The notes beneath the pieces were generated by a model. It was not told where the DNA came from. It saw only the letters and a list, made by a program, of their open reading frames with translations, and ran no database searches. The translations under genes and the position numbers were made by a program. Below are positions 1 to 6,224 of a DNA stretch of 9,089 nt, in pieces; the first letter of the stretch is position 1, and each line of letters opens with the position of its first letter. The DNA is from an uncultured Clostridia bacterium (GTDB taxonomy: Bacteria; Bacillota; Clostridia; Lachnospirales; Bianqueaceae), in NCBI GenBank assembly GCA_947570515.1, contig CANOUM010000055.1, positions 1 through 9,089 of the forward strand. Reading direction: 5' to 3'.

Positions 1-2
1 AG

Positions 3-170
3 CAGACAGTGATTGAAAAACTGAAAGGATTTTTTGAAAAATATTTCGGACTAATTAGCCCAGAGGTTTCAAAAGAGCCCAATAAGGTTACATATCTTTA
101 TGATATGGAAGAAGCACAATCTATGGCGGCCGAGGAACCGGTGCAGTATAAAATAAAACAAGAAGAATGA
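3..170 (+). CDS. C-terminal fragment of an unrecognised protein (5' end outside window)
   Basis: An open frame runs in from the left edge and ends at TGA 168-170, giving the last 55 residues of a protein that begins before the window. The visible part is charged: an amphipathic stretch (VIEKLKGFFEKYFG), a middle with SPEVSKEPNKVTYLYD, and an acidic/lysine tail ending in KIKQEE. There is no membrane segment or catalytic motif, and I do not recognise the family. The frame is open over the whole 168 bases, and the next gene starts 151 bases downstream behind its own ribosome binding site. That this is a real gene end is inferred only from the uninterrupted frame and same-strand context. Confidence 0.55.
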   Translation, partial: QTVIEKLKGFFEKYFGLISPEVSKEPNKVTYLYDMEEAQSMAAEEPVQYKIKQEE

Positions 171-321
171 AGTGATTTTATGTAATTTATTGCGCCCTTT
201 TTCACGAAGCACGATAGAAACAAAATCTTACAAAGTATATACAAAGCAGAGAAATCGTCGAAATCTTTCCAATATATAGTTAAAGCATAATTTATTATAT
301 ATTACGAAAGAGGTAGAGTAA

Positions 322-1860
322 ATGATCGAGATTAAGGAGTACAGGGGGCAGATTCGTAACTGGAAAATGCTTTGTGAAAAACTGGGAATTAGCTGCAGTC
401 TCAGCAGAAGGGAACGAGAAGAGCAGATTTTGATCCGGGCGTATGAGACATGGCGATATGAAATGCCCCGGCATATTGATGGGATGTTTGCCGCCGCCCT
501 ATGGGATGATGAGAGGCAGGATCTCTTCTGCATGCGCGATCCCTTTGGCACTAAACCATTTTATTATTACCGGACGATTGAGGGCAGGCTTTTATATGGG
601 CATAGTCTTCAAAAATTTATGAAAGATCCCGGCTTTATTAAACGACTCAATGAGAAAGCGCTGCAGCTATATCTGAATATGACCTATACAGCTGGTGAAG
701 ATACCTTTTTTGATGGCGTAAAGAAACTTATGCCGGGTCATTATTTAACCTGGCGGGCAGGTAAGCTTACGATTCAGCGTTACTGGAAACCGGAGTTTCA
801 TCCCGAAGAGGGGGGCACATTACAGGAATGGGCGGACGCAATTCATGATACGCTCAGGCAGGTGATGACAGAAACCAAGGAAGAGCAGGAAGAGGCGGAG
901 GTATTTCTTTCGGGTGGTGTGGATTCATCTTATCTACTCGCAATGTCGGATGCTAAGATGTCGGCTTCATGCGGCTACGAAGAAAAAGAGTATGACGAAG
1001 CTGAGCTGGCAAAGCAGGTAGCAGAACAACTGGGAAGGAAAAATGAAAAATGCCTTGTTACGCCGCAGGCTTATTTTGCTGCCGTTCCCTATGTGATGCG
1101 ACAGATGGAGCAGCCTTTGGGAGATGCTTCGGCCATTGTATTTGCCATTGCCTGTCAGGAGGCAGCGAAACGAACCCGGTTATGCTATTCAGGAGAAGGA
1201 GCCGATGAGTTTTTTGGTGGCTATCATATCTATCACAAGGCAGAAGAATACGGCGATAATTTAGACAGCTTCTATGTGGGCAATACCAACATCATGCGTG
1301 AAGAGGAAAAGAAGGAGCTTCTAAAGCGGTATGATGAAAATATTCAGCCGCTTCAGCTGATGCAGGAAATTTACGCTGATACAAAAGGACAGGATCCGCT
1401 GACAAGGATGATGATGATTGATATTCGTCTTTGGCTGGAGGGAGATATCTATCTCAATATTGACAAGATGAGCACAGCTGCGGGGTTGGAGATTCGCATG
1501 CCCTTTACCAACATGAAGCTGTTCGAATTGGCATCCCGCATGCCTTCTCGCTATAAAATTGCCGGTGACCAAAATAAGATCGCTTTTCGCACAGCTGCGG
1601 CCAAGGTGCTGCCGGAGGAGACAGCATTTCGCAAAAAACTAGGCTTTGCTGTTCCAATCCAGAAGTGGCTTGCGGACGATCGCTATCATCAGGATGTGAA
1701 GCGAAAGCTGCAAAGCCCGGCGGCAGAACAATTTTTCCGTCCCGCTGCGCTCATGGCGCTCTGGGAGGACTTTCTCGGCGGCAACTATAAAAACTGGCGA
1801 AAAGTGTGGACGATTTATACATTTCTCGTCTGGTATGAGGAATATTTTGTGAAACGATAG
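322..1860 (+). CDS. Asparagine synthetase-like amidoligase with a truncated glutaminase domain
   Basis: This 512-residue protein belongs to the asparagine synthase (AsnB) family, cytosolic enzymes that activate aspartate with ATP and amidate it. The synthetase half is intact: PP-loop SGGVDSS at 197-203, SGEGADEFFGGY at 290-301, DKMSTAAGLEIRMPF around 381-395, KLGFAVPIQKWL at 439-450, and a family-typical C-terminal tail. The N-terminal half keeps the later part of the Ntn glutaminase fold (FAAALWDDERQDLFCMRDPFGTKPFYYY, around 56-83). About the first 70 residues are missing, including the family's MCGI/MCSF start with the nucleophilic Cys2 and the conserved early arginine. The D-T-E segment of the fold reads R-E-E here. 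No missing N-terminus lies upstream in this frame, and the start has a good site (AAAGAGG 307-313, 8-nt gap), so the truncation looks native. Inference: the enzyme uses free ammonia or another amine, or a partner glutaminase. The synthetase motifs resemble AsnB more than lasso cyclases or beta-lactam synthetases. Confidence 0.88.
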   Translation: MIEIKEYRGQIRNWKMLCEKLGISCSLSRREREEQILIRAYETWRYEMPRHIDGMFAAALWDDERQDLFCMRDPFGTKPFYYYRTIEGRLLYGHSLQKFMKDPGFIKRLNEKALQLYLNMTYTAGEDTFFDGVKKLMPGHYLTWRAGKLTIQRYWKPEFHPEEGGTLQEWADAIHDTLRQVMTETKEEQEEAEVFLSGGVDSSYLLAMSDAKMSASCGYEEKEYDEAELAKQVAEQLGRKNEKCLVTPQAYFAAVPYVMRQMEQPLGDASAIVFAIACQEAAKRTRLCYSGEGADEFFGGYHIYHKAEEYGDNLDSFYVGNTNIMREEEKKELLKRYDENIQPLQLMQEIYADTKGQDPLTRMMMIDIRLWLEGDIYLNIDKMSTAAGLEIRMPFTNMKLFELASRMPSRYKIAGDQNKIAFRTAAAKVLPEETAFRKKLGFAVPIQKWLADDRYHQDVKRKLQSPAAEQFFRPAALMALWEDFLGGNYKNWRKVWTIYTFLVWYEEYFVKR

Positions 1861-1908
1861 GATTTTGCAGCGAATTTATGATATAATAAGCGCAGCTAGA
1901 TGTATTTC

Positions 1909-2049
1909 GGCTGTTCAAGTACTTGCGCTGCGCTCCAAGTTTGCCAAAGGCAAACTTGCGATATCTCAAAGACAGTAAGGTAGTTCTGGCTATTCAAGTT
2001 CCTGAACCGCCTTATGAGTATGATGCAAAGCATCAAACTCCGATGTCTC
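1909..2049 (+). repeat. Diverged tandem duplication of about 80 bp, each copy carrying an AAA-loop hairpin
   Basis: Copy 1 begins GGCTGTTCAAGT at 1909 and copy 2 GGCTATTCAAGT at 1988, 79 bp apart. Toward their ends they share CAAACTTGCGATATCTC (1951-1967) and CAAACTCCGATGTCTC (2034-2049). Just before that shared block each has a perfect hairpin with an AAA loop but unrelated stem sequence: CAAGTTTGCC/GGCAAACTTG at 1936-1958 and TGATGC/GCATCA at 2021-2035. Different stem sequences at the same place, each still self-complementary, suggest that the hairpin itself is preserved. The middles otherwise differ. It could be two related copies of a small dispersed palindromic element. Confidence 0.55.
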
Positions 2050-2120
2050 TATTAAAATACAGGACGACCGCAAGAATCCTGAAGGGATTTCTTGCATGCA
2101 GGTCTTTGTGTAGTTTGGAC

Positions 2121-2319
2121 GATCATGTGTATGCAGTCGTTTAATTGCGTACATATCACGTATTGATTTTAAAGATCATGTGTATGCAAATCAGCCTATT
2201 GCATACATGTCATTTCAATATATCGTTTGTCATATATATGCAAAGTGGGAAATTGCGTACAAGTAAGTTCTTATTTCTTAATTTGATATGTACGCAAAAA
2301 AAGAATTGCGTACATGTTA
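2121..2319 (+). repeat. Array of four hairpin units with about 54-bp period
   Basis: Four inverted repeats sit at regular spacing. Arms are 2125-2135/2146-2156, 2178-2188/2200-2210, 2232-2242/2254-2264 and 2284-2296/2307-2319, with 10-11 nt loops. The 3' arms carry TGCGTACAT, TGCATACAT, TGCGTACAA and TGCGTACAT, starting 53-54 bp apart. The 5' arms end in TATGCA three times and TACGCA once. Units 1 and 2 share the exact 15-mer GATCATGTGTATGCA (2121, 2174). Counting G-T pairs, units 1 and 2 pair over 11 bp, unit 4 over 13, and unit 3 has two mismatches. The fourth pair from the loop is T-G, T-A, T-G and C-G in units 1-4, a compensatory series. Loops are unrelated. A possible fifth remnant, TTGCATGCA at 2092, lies exactly 53 bp before unit 1. 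Either an RNA structure or tandem operator dyads would fit. Confidence 0.8.
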
Positions 2320-2389
2320 TGCGAACTTATGCTGTGCATGTCGTCATGGTAACATTTTAAATAAATTAACATAAGAGAGGAAGCCGCAG

Positions 2390-4372
2390 ATGAATTATCC
2401 TAAATGTAAGAAAGTGGACGTGACAGAAACATTTTTTGGAACGGCACTGGAGGATCCGTATGCATGGCTCAAGGCCGCCAAGGATCTGGAGGTGCTGGAC
2501 TGGGTCAGGCAGGAGAATGAGTATACGGATGCCTGGTTTGACCAGAAGGAGATTGAAGAGAAGATACGGCAGCTCAAAGAGGCTGCAGGAGAAAAGGTAA
2601 CATATCGTTCCATTTCTCCATGGGGACAGGGCTATGCAGCCACCCGGATCGAGGATGGCTGTTACAGTCTGGTGCGTTTGAATGCGGACATGAAAGAAGA
2701 GGCTGTAATCGTGGGGCAAAAGCAGATCGAAGGATTTACAGCATTTGAGCTCAAGGTCTGTCCTGCAGATGACAGTAAAATTGCGATCTACGGCTTATAC
2801 GAGGGCGCAGCACGTCCGGCTGCCCTGATCGTGGACATGCAGGAGAAAAAAGTGCTGGCCAAGGCCGAAAATACATTTAGCTGCACATGGTCGAGAACGG
2901 CGCCGGTGTTCTATTATTCAGATACCATTTCAGATGCTGCCACGCAGCAAAGCCGCTCACGGGTCTTGGGGTATCAGGTACTTACCGGTGAAACAGTCTG
3001 CATTTATGAGGATACGGAGTATTCCGTATTCGGCACGGTGGAAACGTCTACAGATAACCGATTTTTAATGATGCAGATGCAGAGCGACTATTCACATACG
3101 CGCTTTATTGTATATGAAGAAGCCACTGGACAGACGATGGAAATCACCGAAGGCCGAAGCATTGAAATACAGTATATCGATTCGATGCAGAATCAGCATT
3201 TCTTTATCTCCAAGGAGAGCAGCTCATTTGGCGAGGTGCTGGCAGTGGAGAATGGTCAGAGACTATCGGCGGCGAAGGTGGTGCGTCCGGAGGGCAAAGA
3301 AGTTTTGGACGGCGGCTTTGTACTTGGTGAGAAGCTGTATCTGATGGCTATGGCAGATGTACGTACCCGGATTCTATGCATAGAGGACGGCCGGGAGAGC
3401 ATAGTAGCACTGCCGGAAGAGATCGGTACAGCCGGGATAATAGGAAGATTTGCCGAAGGCATTCTGCTGCAGTTTGAGTCCTTTACCTGCCGGCCGATGA
3501 CGCTTGCTTTTGATGGAGTGCAGATGAGGGTGGTGCATTCCGAAAAGGCGGCAGAACATCCGGATTTTGTGGTTGAACAGCGGTTTGCGCCTTCCGTAGG
3601 AGATGGACGGCAGATTCCGTATTTTATGGTATATAAAAAAGGAACCCTGCTCAACAGTCAAAATCCGGTATGGATGTATGGCTACGGCGGTTATAACTCT
3701 GCGATGCTTCCTGGGCATAAGGAAGCGGTGAGCGGTCTTGATATTGCCGGCTGGGTAGAAAAGGGCGGCATCTATGTGCTCTGCTCGCTGCGCGGCGGCA
3801 ATGAATATGGAACCAGCTGGCATGAAGAAGGGATGGGGATGAAGAAAAAGAATTGTTATTATGACTTCATCGGCATCACCGAGCAGATCATCCGGGACGG
3901 ATGGACGGCGCCGGAGCATATTGCGATTTCCGGTTGCTCCAACGGCGGGCTTCTGATGTCAGCGCTGGTGACCATGCGGCCGGATCTCTTCGGCTGCGTG
4001 ATCGATTCCGTACCGCATACCGACATGATTCATTTTGCTGAAGATGACCGCGGCCCTATGTATATCACAGAGTATGGCAATCCGCGGGAGAGTAAGGAAA
4101 TGTTTGAGTATATGCTAAGCTACTCGCCGTACCATAATGTGAAGAAGGTGCCGTACCCCAGTATCTATATTCAGACGGGCGAATGCGATAATAATGTGCC
4201 GCCGTACCACGGCAAAAAGTTTGCGGCGCGTATGCAGGAGTGCAACCAGAGCGAGAACCCCGTGCTGCTGCGCGTGCTGGCAAAGGGCAGTCACGACCGC
4301 GGCAGCGGCGAAGTGTACTGGCGGACGATTGCTGAGATGCAGCTGTTTGCAGAAAAAGCGCTGGGGCTGTAA
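2390..4372 (+). CDS. Prolyl oligopeptidase family serine peptidase (S9A)
   Basis: This 660-residue protein has the architecture and length of prolyl oligopeptidases, which cut short proline-containing peptides. The N-terminal DPYAWL motif (22-27) is the family hallmark, followed by a beta-rich region (roughly 70-395) matching the seven-bladed propeller that limits access to short peptides. The alpha/beta hydrolase domain (about 400-660) has WMYGYGGYN (428-436), LRGGNEYG (467-474) and the nucleophile motif GCSNGG with Ser517. The acid is Asp600 (GECDNN) and the base His635 (GSHDRG). No signal peptide is present, so it is cytosolic. The start follows AGAGG at 2376-2380. Two specificity positions differ from the well-studied mammalian enzyme: Tyr558 sits where the proline-stacking Trp595 is, and Asn where Arg643 is expected, so strict Pro preference is uncertain. 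A strong terminator follows; the gene appears monocistronic. An S9B/S9C relative is less likely given the N-terminal motif. Confidence 0.9.
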   Translation: MNYPKCKKVDVTETFFGTALEDPYAWLKAAKDLEVLDWVRQENEYTDAWFDQKEIEEKIRQLKEAAGEKVTYRSISPWGQGYAATRIEDGCYSLVRLNADMKEEAVIVGQKQIEGFTAFELKVCPADDSKIAIYGLYEGAARPAALIVDMQEKKVLAKAENTFSCTWSRTAPVFYYSDTISDAATQQSRSRVLGYQVLTGETVCIYEDTEYSVFGTVETSTDNRFLMMQMQSDYSHTRFIVYEEATGQTMEITEGRSIEIQYIDSMQNQHFFISKESSSFGEVLAVENGQRLSAAKVVRPEGKEVLDGGFVLGEKLYLMAMADVRTRILCIEDGRESIVALPEEIGTAGIIGRFAEGILLQFESFTCRPMTLAFDGVQMRVVHSEKAAEHPDFVVEQRFAPSVGDGRQIPYFMVYKKGTLLNSQNPVWMYGYGGYNSAMLPGHKEAVSGLDIAGWVEKGGIYVLCSLRGGNEYGTSWHEEGMGMKKKNCYYDFIGITEQIIRDGWTAPEHIAISGCSNGGLLMSALVTMRPDLFGCVIDSVPHTDMIHFAEDDRGPMYITEYGNPRESKEMFEYMLSYSPYHNVKKVPYPSIYIQTGECDNNVPPYHGKKFAARMQECNQSENPVLLRVLAKGSHDRGSGEVYWRTIAEMQLFAEKALGL

Positions 4373-4426
4373 AGTAAAGCTGCAGACATGAACAGGTGGC
4401 GGCTGTGCCGCTGAAAGAAAATAGAT

Positions 4427-4471
4427 ACCCTCTTGAAAGTTCAATTGCAAAGGATTTTCAAGAGGGTTTTT
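4427..4471 (+). terminator. Rho-independent terminator after the oligopeptidase gene
   Basis: CCCTCTTGAAA (4428-4438) pairs perfectly with TTTCAAGAGGG (4456-4466), extended by A4427-T4467, around a 17-nt loop. A run of five T follows (4467-4471). It lies 55 bases after the peptidase stop and before the next promoter, so it ends that transcript. Confidence 0.9.
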
Positions 4472-4502
4472 CATGTGAAAGATAGTTTTTTTATATAGAA
4501 GC

Positions 4503-4531
4503 TTGAGTTTTGGCACAAATTGCTTTATACT
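4503..4531 (+). promoter_or_regulatory. Sigma-A type promoter of the serine hydrolase-MerR operon
   Basis: TTGAGT (4503-4508) and TATACT (4526-4531) are separated by 17 bp, 33 bp before the start codon. Immediately downstream is a short dyad TACTA-GAAGT-TAGTA (4528-4542) covering the likely transcription start, which could be an operator. The 17-bp spacer is not the long 19-20 bp spacer typical of promoters activated by MerR proteins, so the dyad, if real, would act differently. Confidence 0.6.
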
Positions 4532-4564
4532 AGAAGTTAGTACTGAGTTTAAGGAGCGTAGAGG

Positions 4565-5620
4565 ATGAATAAGAAATTTTCTTTTGTTGACAAGATTTGT
4601 CGTGCATATATAGATAAAGGCTACTTTCCGTCTGTGGTCGTGGGAATTTTTGATAAAGAAGGAACGCTGTACCGTACGGCGCTAGGGGATAATCCAACCC
4701 ATACCGCCGAGCGGCAGTCTGTCAATCCGGATACCGTGTACGATGTCGCATCCATGACCAAGATCGCGACCTCTACGCAGATTCTGCTTTTAATCGATGG
4801 CGGCCAGCTTACGCTGGAAACCACCGTGCCGGAAGTGCTGACCGAGGTGAAGGCGAGACCGACTTTGTATGAGCGCCTCAAAAACGTCACCGTATATCAG
4901 CTGCTTACGCACACCTCCGGTATTATTGACTGGTATCCTTTCTATGTGCAGGCAGGTCAGGATTTTTATGATGTATTTGAGTCCTTTATCGGCGGTACGG
5001 AAGTCGTGCAGGGCATGGTTTATTCGGATATGAATTTTATGCTGCTGGGCAAAATCATTGAGAATATCCAGGGGAAGCCGTTGCAGCAGTGTCAGGAGGA
5101 GTTTAAACAGCTTCTGGGAGCTGCGCATATGGATTTCCTGCCAAAAGATATGGGAGATATGGCGCCGTCCAGTTATGGCAACGGAATCGAAGAGCAGATG
5201 TGTGCAGAGCGCGGGCTGACCTTTGATGGCTGGCGCAGTAAACAAGAGATCACGCTGGGCACAGTGAATGACGGCAATGCACACTATTTCTTTGATGGCG
5301 TGGCCGGGCATGCCGGTATTTTTGCCAATGTGGATGCCTATGAACGCCTTGGCCGGTTGTATTTAAACAGCAGTTCGCCGCTTTTCCAGCGTTCCATGAA
5401 AGAGCAGACGGATGGGCGCGGACTGGGCTGGCAGACGGGTGATATGTATCCGGCAGGCTGCGGTCATACCGGATTTACCGGTACCTGTATCTGGGTATGT
5501 CCGGAGAAGGGCATCGGTGCAATTGTCTTTACGAATCGGCTTTGCTACCCGGATCGTTACGGAACCAATACGAATGAATTTCGTAAAGAGCTGAATCAGG
5601 CCATTTATCGGGCACTTTAA
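4565..5620 (+). CDS. Serine hydrolase of the beta-lactamase / class C PBP-like family
   Basis: This 351-residue protein has the serine beta-lactamase fold (Pfam Beta-lactamase type). The acylation motif S-x-x-K is SMTK at 63-66, the second motif is YSDMN at 153-157 (tyrosine as general base), LLTHTSG is at 113-119, and the third motif (KTG in classical enzymes) is HTG at 301-303. There is no signal peptide or membrane anchor, which argues against a periplasmic or cell-wall antibiotic-degrading role and for a cytosolic esterase or amidase. The layout NDGNAHYFFDGVAGHAG (235-251) plus GHTGFTGT (300-307) resembles the group containing Bacillus AmiE, an exo-acting muramoyl-alanine amidase of peptidoglycan recycling. 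That assignment is only a suggestion, since no other recycling gene is nearby. The start follows AAGGAG at 4551-4556 with an 8-nt gap. The MerR gene follows closely and is probably cotranscribed. Confidence 0.85.
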   Translation: MNKKFSFVDKICRAYIDKGYFPSVVVGIFDKEGTLYRTALGDNPTHTAERQSVNPDTVYDVASMTKIATSTQILLLIDGGQLTLETTVPEVLTEVKARPTLYERLKNVTVYQLLTHTSGIIDWYPFYVQAGQDFYDVFESFIGGTEVVQGMVYSDMNFMLLGKIIENIQGKPLQQCQEEFKQLLGAAHMDFLPKDMGDMAPSSYGNGIEEQMCAERGLTFDGWRSKQEITLGTVNDGNAHYFFDGVAGHAGIFANVDAYERLGRLYLNSSSPLFQRSMKEQTDGRGLGWQTGDMYPAGCGHTGFTGTCIWVCPEKGIGAIVFTNRLCYPDRYGTNTNEFRKELNQAIYRAL

Positions 5621-5643
5621 TAGCAGAAGGGGCGGTGATCGCA

Positions 5644-6009
5644 GTGACGATTGCACAGGTAAGTGAGAAATACCATATAACAGCCGATACGCTGCGGTAT
5701 TATGAAAAAATTGGTTTGATTCCGCCGGTCAACCGAAATAAAAACGGTGTGAGGGATTATACAGAGGAAAACTGCAGATGGGTTGAGTTCATCAAGTGCA
5801 TGCGCTGTGCAGGTCTGCAGATTGAAGCGCTGGTTACGTATGTAAAGCTCTTTAGAGAAGGAGATGCAACGGCTCAGGAACGTCTGCAGATTCTCTTGGA
5901 GCAGCGGCAGCGCCTGACGGAACGGATGCAGGAGATGCAGCAGGCACTGGAGCATTTGGACGATAAGATTGAACGGTATGACGTCTTGCAAAAAGCAGGT
6001 TGTATGTAA
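5644..6009 (+). CDS. MerR-family transcriptional regulator
   Basis: This short MerR-family regulator (121 residues from the chosen start) binds DNA as a dimer and typically acts by distorting a promoter with a long spacer. The winged HTH is at the N-terminus: TIAQVSEKYHITADTLRYYEK, then IGLIPPVNRN (wing), then DYTEENCRWVEFIKCMRCAGLQIEAL. The C-terminal half (about 75-115) is a Gln/Arg/Glu-rich coiled coil for dimerisation. It has no sizeable ligand domain; cysteines near the wing (as in KCMRCAG) are not in a recognised metal-binding arrangement. This resembles the small MerR proteins that often sit beside oxidoreductase genes. GTG 5644 gives the usual family N-terminus and better spacing from AAGGGG (5627-5632). 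GTG 5635, in frame, would add three residues but almost touches that site. It begins about 20 bases after the hydrolase stop, so it likely regulates that operon, including itself. Confidence 0.9.
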   Translation: MTIAQVSEKYHITADTLRYYEKIGLIPPVNRNKNGVRDYTEENCRWVEFIKCMRCAGLQIEALVTYVKLFREGDATAQERLQILLEQRQRLTERMQEMQQALEHLDDKIERYDVLQKAGCM

Positions 6010-6043
6010 GGAAAAGCACTATAATAAAATAGGAGGTAAAATA

Positions 6044-6121
6044 ATGTTAAATAATAGAATTGTAAAACGGAATGAGGATCAGAAGAAGGAAGTAAACAAG
6101 TGTCAAAGTCCGACGGTTTAG
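6044..6121 (+). CDS. Possible 25-codon small ORF with strong ribosome binding site
   Basis: ATG 6044 follows a consensus AGGAGG (6031-6036) at a 7-nt gap, and a TATAAT lies at 6020-6025, though without a convincing -35. The product would be 25 residues, basic and polar, starting MLNNRIVKRNEDQKK and ending QSPTV before TAG 6119-6121. No family is recognised. The same frame stays open after the TAG for 26 further codons, ending at TAA 6200-6202 (VGHGEPLITASPAALSVW...). It could therefore be a leader peptide, a remnant of a broken gene, or a chance ORF in a structured leader. The site strength is the only real support. Confidence 0.35.
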   Translation: MLNNRIVKRNEDQKKEVNKCQSPTV

Positions 6122-6179
6122 GTAGGGCACGGTGAGCCTTTAATCACCGCATCCCCTGCTGCGCTGTCGGTATGGGCCC
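6110..6179 (+). promoter_or_regulatory. Candidate structured RNA element in the leader of the CD3324-like gene
   Basis: CCGACGGT (6110-6117) can pair with GCTGTCGG (6163-6170) over 8 bp with two G-U pairs. This encloses CGGTGA/TCACCG (6130-6135 with 6144-6149, 8-nt loop), extended across an internal loop by GGG/UCC (6125-6127 with 6152-6154). A GGGCCC palindrome (6174-6179) offers an alternative partner for GGGC at 6125-6128. The GC-rich segment contrasts with its AT-rich flanks. It matches no riboswitch consensus I know, and no U-run follows it, so it is not a simple terminator. It lies between a small ORF and the next gene, a usual place for cis-acting RNA. Confidence 0.4.
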
Positions 6180-6224
6180 TTGTTTATCCAGGTCATATTT
6201 AAGATAGATGAGGAGCGATGATAG

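Larger units (their letters stand above)
1861..2389. other. 529-bp structured intergenic region without a convincing gene
   Basis: No frame here has a coding-like composition with a ribosome binding site; the two short open frames on the plus strand (1923-2144 and 2145-2360) abut and run across the repeats. Instead the region is full of inverted repeats. An 8-bp stem AGCGCAGC/GCTGCGCT (1889-1896 with 1927-1934) is followed at once by a 10-bp stem with AAA loop (1936-1958). Next come a 6-bp stem with AAA loop (2021-2035), a bulged stem GCAAGAATCC/GGATTTCTTGC (2070-2095), and then the four-unit array at 2121-2319. A TATAAT at 1882-1887 has no good -35 partner. No clear rho-independent terminator for the upstream gene is seen. 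The region may be an accumulation of small repeat elements, a long structured leader for the peptidase gene, or a free-standing RNA. Confidence 0.6.

Noticed and set aside
171..321. Promoter or missing N-terminal glutaminase codons before the asparagine-synthetase-like gene
   Set aside because: No -35/-10 pair with acceptable spacing stands out, and no frame encodes an MCGI-like start or the NGEIYN region; only the ribosome binding site at 307-313 is supported.
2121..2319. CRISPR array
   Set aside because: Only four degenerate units with short dyad arms, no conserved 25-37 bp direct repeat, spacers not uniform unique sequences of typical size, and no cas genes.
1923..2360. Two abutting plus-strand open frames of 73 and 71 codons in the gap before the oligopeptidase gene
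   Set aside because: They run straight through hairpins and repeats, lack ribosome binding sites, and have atypical composition; the inverted-repeat structure explains the region better.
3256..3919. Long minus-strand open frames inside the oligopeptidase gene
   Set aside because: They are antisense shadows of a well-supported gene and show no recognisable protein features.
5635..5643. GTG 5635 as the MerR start
   Set aside because: It lies only two bases from the purine-rich site, whereas GTG 5644 gives better spacing and the normal family N-terminus; not fully excluded.
6110..6179. Known riboswitch classes (cobalamin, TPP, SAM, purine, fluoride, ZTP, T-box)
   Set aside because: None of their conserved core words was found; kept only as an unassigned candidate structure.
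6110..6195. Small SRP RNA (GTTTATCCAGGTCA recalls the 4.5S RNA GTTTACCAGGTCA stretch)
   Set aside because: The diagnostic apical segment with GGAAGGAAGCAGCC is absent and the folds do not match.
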